In this document: one piece after another, positions 25,787-32,418 of the stretch
Layout of the letters: every line of letters begins with the position of its first letter
Position numbering within the stretch: the stretch's first letter is position 1
Source: Frigoribacterium sp. ACAM 257
GTDB lineage: Bacteria > Actinomycetota > Actinomycetes > Actinomycetales > Microbacteriaceae
Direction: 5' to 3'
Assembly: GCF_007954365.1 (NCBI RefSeq)
Contig: NZ_VOLO01000009.1
Coordinates: 1 to 34,744, forward strand
DNA length: 34,744 nucleotides
Made by a program: the position numbers and the translations under genes
Notes under the pieces: generated by a model
Told to the model about the DNA's origin: nothing
Databases searched by the model: none
What the model saw: only the letters and a program-made list of their open reading frames with translations

Positions 25787-25919
25787 GGATCCTCCGGTCG
25801 GTCTCCGCTAGAATACGTCATGTCTGCACGAAATTCCAGACCTAAATATTTCTTCCAGGCCTTCCTTTTCGCGGAATGGGAACGTAACATTTCACACACG
25901 ACGACCCGAGGAGGACCTA
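25787..25919. promoter_or_regulatory. Divergent AT-rich promoter region between the two polysaccharide operons
   Basis: The 133 bp separate the WbpD-like (minus) and PglC-like (plus) genes. A possible minus -10 is TATTCT (25815-25810); a possible plus -10 is TAACAT (25885-25890); -35 boxes are weak on both. The middle (about 25835-25870) is AT-rich with CTAAATATTTC. The plus gene has a strong GAGGAGGA (25908-25915) 4 nt before its ATG. Shared control of both operons is likely. Confidence 0.5.
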
Positions 25920-26639
25920 ATGGAGCGAACGAGCTCCCCTGAAGCACGCGCCCGAGGGCGACGCGTCTACGAGACGACCAAGCGCGTCGTCGACGTCGTC
26001 TGCGCCTCCGCGGCTCTCGTCCTCCTCTCCCCGGTCCTGCTCGTCGTCACCGTCGCCGTCGCGACGCGTCTCGGGCGCCCCGTCCTGTTCCGGCAGGTCC
26101 GGCCGGGGCTGCACGGCGAGCCGTTCACCCTCGTCAAGTTCCGCTCGATGCTCGACGTCGACCCGGCGACCGGGCTCCTCACCGACGCGGATCGCCTGAC
26201 GCCGTTCGGCCGACTGCTGCGATCGACCAGCCTCGACGAGCTGCCCAGCCTGATCGGAGTGCTCCGGGGCCAGCTCAGCCTGGTCGGCCCCCGCCCCCTG
26301 CTGCTGCACTACCTGCCGCTCTACGACGCCGAGCAGGCGCGGCGCCACGACGTGCGACCCGGCCTCACCGGTCTCGCCCAGGTCAGCGGGCGCAACGGAC
26401 TCGACTGGGACGAGCGCCTGCGACTCGACGTCGTCTACGTCGACCGACGAGGGCCGCTGCTCGATCTCCGCATCGCCCTCCGCACCGTCGTCAGCGTCCT
26501 GCGCCGCACGGGAGTCACGGACTCCGGCGACGTCACCTGCCGCCCCTTCACGGGCTCGTCCAGCCCGTCGTCGACCACGGCCGACCCGTCGCAGCAGATG
26601 CCCGACGAGCGCGGCACCGGTGCCGAGGTGGCGGCGTGA
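25920..26639 (+). CDS. PglC-like initiating sugar-phosphate transferase
   Basis: The protein has 239 residues. The re-entrant membrane helix is KRVVDVVCASAALVLLSPVLLV, followed by GRPVLFRQVRPGLHGEPFTLVKFRSM, the DELPSLIGVLRGQLSLVGPRPLL block with the catalytic Asp-Glu, and RPGLTGLAQVSGRN. It moves a sugar 1-phosphate from a UDP sugar to undecaprenyl phosphate and so starts each repeat unit. It is the short monotopic form, like PglC. The C-terminal 40 residues are a Ser/Thr/Asp-rich tail. First gene of the plus operon; the next GTG overlaps its stop. Confidence 0.92.
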   Translation: MERTSSPEARARGRRVYETTKRVVDVVCASAALVLLSPVLLVVTVAVATRLGRPVLFRQVRPGLHGEPFTLVKFRSMLDVDPATGLLTDADRLTPFGRLLRSTSLDELPSLIGVLRGQLSLVGPRPLLLHYLPLYDAEQARRHDVRPGLTGLAQVSGRNGLDWDERLRLDVVYVDRRGPLLDLRIALRTVVSVLRRTGVTDSGDVTCRPFTGSSSPSSTTADPSQQMPDERGTGAEVAA

Positions 26640-27259
26640 CCGGCGCGGTGGTCGTCGTCGGAGCAGGCGGCATGGGCCGCGAAGCCGTCGACGTGGCACG
26701 CGCGGCCGGCCGTCGGGTCGTGGGCGTCGTCGACGACGGCCCCTCCGAGCACGACCTCGTTCGCCTGGCTCGTCTCGACGTTCCGTTCCTCGGCGGCGTC
26801 GACGGGTGGATCGCCTCCGGCTCGACCACTCCGTGGGTCGTCGGCATCGGCGCGCCCTCCGTCCGGCGCTCGATCGCGGCACGCCTCGCGCCCCTGGCTC
26901 CCGCAGCCCCGGCCCTCGTGCACCCGGCCGCGACCCTCGGCTCGGACGTGACCCTCGACGTCGGGACGATCGTCTGCGCCGGCGCGCGGATCTCGACCCA
27001 CGTGCGCATCGGCCGGCACGTGCACCTGCTCGCCAACTCGGCCACCGGCCACGACGTGGTCATCGGAGACCACGTGAGCATCAATCCGGGCGCCGTCGTC
27101 TCGGGCGCGGTCACGGTCGGGCGTGACAGCCTCGTCGGCGCCGGCTCGACCGTCCTCCAGCAGCTCAGGGTGGGCGAACGGTGCGTGGTGGCAGCCGCGG
27201 CGTGCGTCGTCCGCGACGTCGCGGACGACCTCGTCGTCCGCGGGGTGCCCGCACGATGA
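26636..27259 (+). CDS. PglD-like sugar O/N-acetyltransferase
   Basis: The protein has 207 residues. An N-terminal Rossmann-like domain (VVVVGAGGMGREAVDVARAA, then GVVDD) is followed by a left-handed beta-helix (HPAATLGSDVTLDVGTIVCA, then NSATGHDVVIGDHVSINPG, with the catalytic His) and ends VVRGVPAR. This is the NeuD/PglD form, which acetylates the 4-amino group of UDP-4-amino-4,6-dideoxy-GlcNAc in bacillosamine synthesis. GTG 26636 overlaps the PglC-like stop and its own TGA overlaps the next ATG, so the genes are co-translated. Confidence 0.9.
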   Translation: MTGAVVVVGAGGMGREAVDVARAAGRRVVGVVDDGPSEHDLVRLARLDVPFLGGVDGWIASGSTTPWVVGIGAPSVRRSIAARLAPLAPAAPALVHPAATLGSDVTLDVGTIVCAGARISTHVRIGRHVHLLANSATGHDVVIGDHVSINPGAVVSGAVTVGRDSLVGAGSTVLQQLRVGERCVVAAAACVVRDVADDLVVRGVPAR

Positions 27260-28554
27260 GCGACCGCGTCGTCTGGCTCGTCAACCACTACGCCACGAGC
27301 CAGCACCGCGACGGACGCAGCGGTCGCCACGAACAGTTCGCACGCCGACTGGCAGACCGCGGGTGGCGGGCCGTCGTCATCGCCGCCAGCACCGACCACC
27401 CGACCGGACGCCAGACCCTGGGCCCGTGGCGACTGCGCGAGCGCTGGCTCGGTGCCCGACACGAGTTCCTCTGGCTGCGGGGAGTGTCCTACGCGGGCAA
27501 CGGTGCGGCGCGGGCCCTCGACGTACTCGCCTTCACGGCCCTCCTCCTGCTGCCCGGGGCGCTCCGCGGCCTGCCCCGCCCCGATCTCGTCGTCGGCAGC
27601 TCCGTCCACCCTCCGGCGGCGTGGGCGGCGTCGGTGCTGGCACGCCGACTCCGCGTCCCGTTCGTCTACGAGCCGCGCGACCTGTGGCCCGAGACGCTCG
27701 TGCAGTTCGGCGTCGTCGGCCGCCGTTCGCCCGTCACGCTCGTGCTCTCGCTGCTCGAGCGGATCTGTGCCACCCGCGCGGTCCACGTCGTGTCGCCCCT
27801 GGAGGGCGTCGGGCGGTACCTGGAGGCGCGAGGCGTGCACAGGCCGTTCACCTGGGTGCCCAACGGCGTCGCCCGCGAGCTCGAGGGCGGGCTGGACGGC
27901 GAGGCCGCGCCTGCCGACGACCGCTCGGCAGTGTCCACCGCGTCGTCCTTCGAGGTCACCTACCTGGGCTCGATGGGCCGCGCGAACGCTCTCGGTCCGG
28001 TGATCGACGCCTTCCACGCGGCCGCGAGCCGACCCGGCGGCGAGCACCTCGTCCTCCGCCTGGTCGGCACGGGCCCCGACCGCCCTGCCCTCGAGAGCCA
28101 GGTCGCCTCCGGGCACCACGCCGACCGCGTCGTCTTCGAGGGGCACGTGTCCCAGCAGCGCGCCCGGGCCATCGGCCGGAGCGCCGACTGCCTCATCGCC
28201 AATCTCCTGCCGCTCGACCTCTACCGTCACGGCACGTCGCTCAACAAGTTCTTCGAGTACCTCTTGCTGGCCAAGCCGATCGTGCTGGGCGCCTCCGTGC
28301 TGCACGACCCGGTCACCGATTCGGGCGCCGGGTCGCGCGTGGACGGCGGCGACGCCGAGGCACTGGCCGCGGCCATCACGGCGGTCGCCGCGATGAGCCC
28401 GCCGGAACGCGCCGAACGCGGCGCGAAGGGTCGGCGCCACGTGCTCGCCCACTACGACTACGACGTGCTCGCAGATCGGCTCGCGACGGCCTTCGACGAT
28501 GCGGCGACGAGCGGCGCGGCCCCCGCTCGTGCGGTGCCGAGGGCACGCCCGTGA
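27256..28554 (+). CDS. GT4-family glycosyltransferase
   Basis: The protein has 432 residues. It opens VVWLVNHYATSQHRDGRSGRH and contains DLVVGSSVHPPAAWAA, PFVYEPRDLWPETLVQFG, and the C-terminal donor-binding region (VTYLGSMGRANALGPVIDAF, then VFEGHVSQQRARAIGRSADC, then SLNKFFEYLLLAKPIVLG, the E-x7-E-like site reduced to the conserved NKFFEYL). It resembles WbuB/WcaI-type fucosaminyl- and related transferases. It is the only glycosyltransferase in the main locus, so the repeat unit is short or others lie outside. Its tail is Arg/Ala-rich. ATG and TGA overlap the adjoining genes. Confidence 0.9.
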   Translation: MSDRVVWLVNHYATSQHRDGRSGRHEQFARRLADRGWRAVVIAASTDHPTGRQTLGPWRLRERWLGARHEFLWLRGVSYAGNGAARALDVLAFTALLLLPGALRGLPRPDLVVGSSVHPPAAWAASVLARRLRVPFVYEPRDLWPETLVQFGVVGRRSPVTLVLSLLERICATRAVHVVSPLEGVGRYLEARGVHRPFTWVPNGVARELEGGLDGEAAPADDRSAVSTASSFEVTYLGSMGRANALGPVIDAFHAAASRPGGEHLVLRLVGTGPDRPALESQVASGHHADRVVFEGHVSQQRARAIGRSADCLIANLLPLDLYRHGTSLNKFFEYLLLAKPIVLGASVLHDPVTDSGAGSRVDGGDAEALAAAITAVAAMSPPERAERGAKGRRHVLAHYDYDVLADRLATAFDDAATSGAAPARAVPRARP

Positions 28555-30044
28555 ACGCGGCAGCCACGACTCCCCCCTGCCGCGCCCGAGCCACGATCGA
28601 GGTCGTGGGCTCGAGCGCGGGCGGGCTGTCGTCGTCAGGCTCCCCCGTGTCCCCGCCCACCGCCTCCTGGGCGAGTCTCCTGGTCCAGGTCGTGACCATC
28701 ACCCTCGGCACGGTGCTCTACGCCCTGTCGTTGCACTGGGTCTACGCCCACCTCATCACGGTGCCGTTCGCGTACGCCGGCTTCACGTACCGAGCCGCGG
28801 CCCCTCAGCTGACGATCGCGACCCTCATCTTCGTGTGCGCCGTCGCCGTCAGCCTCCCGGCTCGGCCTCAGCGGGTGTCGCACGTCGTCCTCTGGGTGCT
28901 GTTCGTCGTCGGGGTGGCCCCCGCCATGCTCATGGTCGCCTACACGGGGTACCTCGGCGAGCGCGAGGCCGCCGTGGCGAGCGCCACCATCGGCCTGGCC
29001 TTCGGGACAGCGACGGTCGGGACACGCGTGCTCGACGCCCGCGCGGCGACGACCGGCCACGTCGTCGCCTCGAGCTCGTCCGCAGCCGGCCCGACCGCGC
29101 AGCCGCACCGACGGTTCGCACCGGGCACCGCATTCTGGGCGATCTGCGGGCTGCACTCGGCGCTCACCTACGGCGTGATGGCGGCGACGACCGGCTTGTC
29201 GCTGCGTTTCGTCGCTCTCGCTGACGTGTACGACGTGCGGGCCGTCTACAAAGAAGAGGTGCAGGGCGGCTCGGGCCTGCTCGGCTACCTCCTCAGCGGT
29301 CAGGCCAACGTCGTGAACACGGCGATCATGGCTCGGGGCATCACCAGCCGCAACGTGCCGCTCATCGCCGCCGGCGTGATCGGTCAGCTCGTGCTCTACT
29401 CGGGCACCGGCTTCAAGACGATCCTCTTCTCGTTCCCCGCCGTGCTCGTGATCGCCTTCGCGACGCAGGTGTCGGGCGGGCGGGCCCGCGCGGCAGGGCT
29501 CGCGTACGTCGTCGCGCCCGTCGCCCTGATGGTCGTGGCGGCCGTCGCCGACGAGCTGCAGGGGGGCATCGTGTGGACCTCGTTGTTCGCCCGCCGTTTC
29601 TTGATCACCCCCGGCGTGCTCACGAGTGCCTACGTCAACTTCTTCGGCGAGCACCCGCCCGCGGTGTGGGGGCGGTCGTTCCTGCGGTGGTGGGTCGACT
29701 CCCCGTACGACCGCTCCATCGCGCTCGAGGTCGGCCAGTACCTCCAACCCGGCGGAGCCCTGGCGGCGAACGCCAACCTCTTCGCCGACGGTTTCGCCAA
29801 CCTGGGCCACGTCGGGGTGATCGGCACGGGCGTGGCTCTGCTGGCGTTCCTCCGCTTCGTCGACCGGACTGCTCGCGACCTGCCGCTCGCAGTCGCGGCC
29901 ATGGTCATGGTCATGCCGAGCATCACGCTGTCGAACACGTCGCTGCCCACCGCGATGCTCTCGCACGGGCTCGCGCTGGGCACGCTCGTGCTCGCCGTGG
30001 CGCCCCGGTCCGGGTGGTCACGTGCCCGGGGCGACACGGGCTAG
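28551..30044 (+). CDS. Wzy-like polysaccharide polymerase (polytopic)
   Basis: The protein has 497 residues and about ten to twelve membrane helices. A low-complexity N-terminus and a Ser/Ala cytoplasmic loop (near 175-190) are followed by the helices. A long loop (YVNFFGEHPPAVWGRSFLRW, then LEVGQYLQPGGALAANANLF, about 365-420) is probably the outward catalytic loop of a Wzy O-antigen polymerase-type enzyme that joins repeat units on undecaprenyl pyrophosphate. It is recognised by topology and position, as Wzy sequences diverge strongly. It ends the plus operon, 14 bp from the convergent clpB. No terminator is visible in that gap. Confidence 0.75.
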   Translation: MNAAATTPPCRARATIEVVGSSAGGLSSSGSPVSPPTASWASLLVQVVTITLGTVLYALSLHWVYAHLITVPFAYAGFTYRAAAPQLTIATLIFVCAVAVSLPARPQRVSHVVLWVLFVVGVAPAMLMVAYTGYLGEREAAVASATIGLAFGTATVGTRVLDARAATTGHVVASSSSAAGPTAQPHRRFAPGTAFWAICGLHSALTYGVMAATTGLSLRFVALADVYDVRAVYKEEVQGGSGLLGYLLSGQANVVNTAIMARGITSRNVPLIAAGVIGQLVLYSGTGFKTILFSFPAVLVIAFATQVSGGRARAAGLAYVVAPVALMVVAAVADELQGGIVWTSLFARRFLITPGVLTSAYVNFFGEHPPAVWGRSFLRWWVDSPYDRSIALEVGQYLQPGGALAANANLFADGFANLGHVGVIGTGVALLAFLRFVDRTARDLPLAVAAMVMVMPSITLSNTSLPTAMLSHGLALGTLVLAVAPRSGWSRARGDTG

Positions 30045-30058
30045 CGACAGGGCCGGGG

Positions 30059-32251
30059 TCAGTCAGGCAGGTCGTCGAGATCGGCCGGGTCCGCGTCCAC
30101 GACGTCGAACCGGCCGACGGTCAACGCGTCGCCGTCGGGCGCGACGTCGACCCGGACGGTCTCGCCGTCGCGGATCTCACCGCCGAGCAGACCCATGGCG
30201 AGCTTGTCGTCGATCTGCCGCTGCATGAGGCGGCGGAGCGGCCGCGCGCCGTAGATGGGGTCGTAGCCGCGCTCGGCCAGCCAGGCTCGTGCGTCGGGCG
30301 TGACCGCGAGCGACAGTCGCCGGTCGGCCAGCCGACGGCCGAGGCGGTCGACGTAGAGCGACACGATCTGGCCGAGGTCGTCGGCGGTCAACGTCGAGAA
30401 GACGACGATGTCGTCGAGGCGGTTGACGAACTCCGGCTTGAAGGCCTGGCGGACCATGGCCTGGACCGCCTCCTCCTTCTGCTCGTCGGTCAGCCCCGGC
30501 TCCGTGATCACCTGGCTGCCGAGGTTCGAGGTGAGTACCAGGATCGTGTTGCGGAAGTCGACCGTCCGCCCCTGGCCGTCGGTGAGCCGGCCGTCGTCGA
30601 GCACCTGCAGCAGCACGTCGAAGACCTCAGGGTGGGCCTTCTCGACCTCGTCCATGAGCACGACGCTGTAGGGACGCCGACGCACCGCCTCCGTCAGCTG
30701 ACCGCCCGACTCGTAGCCGACGTAGCCGGGAGGCGCGCCCACGAGGCGAGAGACGCTGTGCTTCTCCCCGTACTCGCTCATGTCGATGCGGACGAGGGCC
30801 TTCTCGTCGTCGAAGAGGAAGTCGGCGAGGGCCTTCGCCAGCTCGGTCTTCCCGACGCCGGTAGGCCCGAGGAACAGGAACGAGCCGGTCGGCCGGTCGG
30901 GGTCGCTGATGCCCGCGCGCGTGCGGCGCACCGCCTCGCTCACCGCCGTCACGGCGCGACGCTGACCGATGAGCCGCCGACCGAGCTCGCTCTCGAGGTG
31001 CAGCAGCTTCTCGGTCTCGCCGCTGAGGAGGCGCCCCACCGGGATGCCCGTCCAGGCCGCCACGACCTCGGCGATGTCGGAGTCGGTGACGCTGTCGCTG
31101 ACGAGGCGCTCGTCGCTCTGCTCGAACGACTCGGCGTCGGCGAGCCGCGTCTCGATGTCGGGGATGCGCTCGTAGCTGATGCGCGCCGCGTCCTCGTAGC
31201 GGCCCTCGCGGAGAGCCCGGTCGGCGTCGATGCGCGCCTCGTTCAGGTCGCTGCGGAGCGTCCCGACACCCTGCAGCGCCGCCTTCTCGGCCTGCCACCG
31301 AGCGTCCAGGTCGTCGAACGCGGCCTGCTGCTCCGCGATCTGCTCGCGGAGGGTCGCGAGGCGGGCGACCGAGGCGTCGTCCTTCTCCTTCTTGAGCGCG
31401 AGTTCTTCGATCTGCAGGCGGACGAGCCCTCGGTAGAGCTGGTCGAGCTCGACCGGCGACGAGTCGATCTCCATCTTGAGGCGGGAGCCCGCCTCGTCGA
31501 CGAGGTCGATCGCCTTGTCGGGCAGCTGGCGGCTCGGGATGTACCGGTTCGACAAGGAGGCGGCCGCCACGAGGGCGCCGTCGGTGATCGTGACGCCGTG
31601 GTGCGCCTCGTACCTCTCCTTGAGGCCCCGGAGGATCGCGACCGTGTCCTCCACGGTCGGCTCCCCCACGTAGACCTGCTGGAACCGGCGCTCGAGGGCA
31701 GCGTCCTTCTCGATGTACTGGCGGTACTCGTCGAGCGTCGTGGCGCCGATCAGCCGCAGCTCGCCGCGGGCGAGCATCGGCTTGAGCATGTTGGAGGCGG
31801 CGACCGAGCCCTCACCGCCGCCTGCGCCCATGAGGGTGTGCAGCTCGTCGATGAAGGTGATCACCTGGCCGTCGCTCCGCGTGATCTCCTTGAGGACGTC
31901 CTTCAGGCGCTCCTCGAACTCGCCGCGGTACTTGGCTCCGGCGACGAGGGCCGCGAGATCGAGGCTGATCAGCCGCTTGTCCTTGAGGGAGTCGGCGACG
32001 TCGCCCGCGACGATCCGCTGCGCGAGGCCCTCGACGACGGCGGTCTTGCCGACGCCGGGCTCGCCGATCAGCACGGGGTTGTTCTTGGTGCGGCGGGTCA
32101 GCACCTGGCTGATGCGACGGATCTCGGCGTCGCGCCCGATGACGGGGTCGAGCTTGCCGCTCCGGGCGATCGCCGTGAGGTCGACGCCGTACTTCTCGAG
32201 CGCGGTCTTCTGCTTCTCGTCAGAGGCGGGTGCGCCCTGCATGTTGGCCAT
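30059..32251 (-). CDS. clpB: ClpB-type disaggregase without the N-terminal domain
   Basis: The protein has 730 residues, against about 860 for full ClpB; the Clp N domain is missing and the protein starts near the first AAA+ module. Walker A sites are GEPGVGKT (63-70) and GPTGVGKT (about 465-472), with [12 protein letters not shown] and [14 protein letters not shown] as Walker B. A coiled-coil M-domain (from about 270 to 385) is present, which marks ClpB, and [16 protein letters not shown] ends the second AAA+ region. The tail is acidic ([11 protein letters not shown]). It extracts proteins from aggregates with DnaK. A HAIR operator lies 16 bp upstream, and GGGGAG precedes ATG 32251. Confidence 0.92.
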   Translation of the reverse strand: MANMQGAPASDEKQKTALEKYGVDLTAIARSGKLDPVIGRDAEIRRISQVLTRRTKNNPVLIGEPGVGKTAVVEGLAQRIVAGDVADSLKDKRLISLDLAALVAGAKYRGEFEERLKDVLKEITRSDGQVITFIDELHTLMGAGGGEGSVAASNMLKPMLARGELRLIGATTLDEYRQYIEKDAALERRFQQVYVGEPTVEDTVAILRGLKERYEAHHGVTITDGALVAAASLSNRYIPSRQLPDKAIDLVDEAGSRLKMEIDSSPVELDQLYRGLVRLQIEELALKKEKDDASVARLATLREQIAEQQAAFDDLDARWQAEKAALQGVGTLRSDLNEARIDADRALREGRYEDAARISYERIPDIETRLADAESFEQSDERLVSDSVTDSDIAEVVAAWTGIPVGRLLSGETEKLLHLESELGRRLIGQRRAVTAVSEAVRRTRAGISDPDRPTGSFLFLGPTGVGKTELAKALADFLFDDEKALVRIDMSEYGEKHSVSRLVGAPPGYVGYESGGQLTEAVRRRPYSVVLMDEVEKAHPEVFDVLLQVLDDGRLTDGQGRTVDFRNTILVLTSNLGSQVITEPGLTDEQKEEAVQAMVRQAFKPEFVNRLDDIVVFSTLTADDLGQIVSLYVDRLGRRLADRRLSLAVTPDARAWLAERGYDPIYGARPLRRLMQRQIDDKLAMGLLGGEIRDGETVRVDVAPDGDALTVGRFDVVDADPADLDDLPD

Positions 32252-32267
32252 GATTGTCTCCCCGGAA

Positions 32268-32288
32268 CTTGAGTCTCGTTAGCTCAAG
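32268..32288. promoter_or_regulatory. HspR-type HAIR operator before clpB
   Basis: CTTGAGT-N7-GCTCAAG (read on plus) matches the HAIR consensus CTTGAGT-N7-ACTCAAG at all but one base. HspR repressors bind this site upstream of dnaK and clpB in actinobacteria. Here it lies 16 bp before the clpB start codon, so heat-shock control of clpB is expected. Confidence 0.88.
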
Positions 32289-32321
32289 TTTACGCCGTTG
32301 CCGTCGGGCTCGCCATCACGC

Positions 32322-32350
32322 TTGCGAGACTCCGGTTTAAGATGTAATAT
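32322..32350 (+). promoter_or_regulatory. Promoter TTGCGA-N17-TAATAT for the repeat-containing surface protein
   Basis: TTGCGA (32322-32327) and TAATAT (32345-32350) are 17 bp apart in an AT-rich island (TTTAAGATGTAATATTTATC). The leader is about 62 nt with GAAGGA 12 nt before ATG 32419. The sequence GATGTAATATTTATC resembles the AT-rich promoter at 20156-20188. Confidence 0.65.
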
Positions 32351-32418
32351 TTATCTACCTCATCCGGTACGCCGTCAGGCGGATCCAAGCCAACGCCACA
32401 GAAGGACACGACTCCTCC

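Noticed and set aside
29573-32272. 899-codon plus-strand open frame opposite clpB
   Set aside because: It is the antisense shadow of clpB in high-GC DNA. The clpB protein has full AAA+ motifs, and the plus frame gives a His/Val/Asp-rich sequence without recognisable domains.
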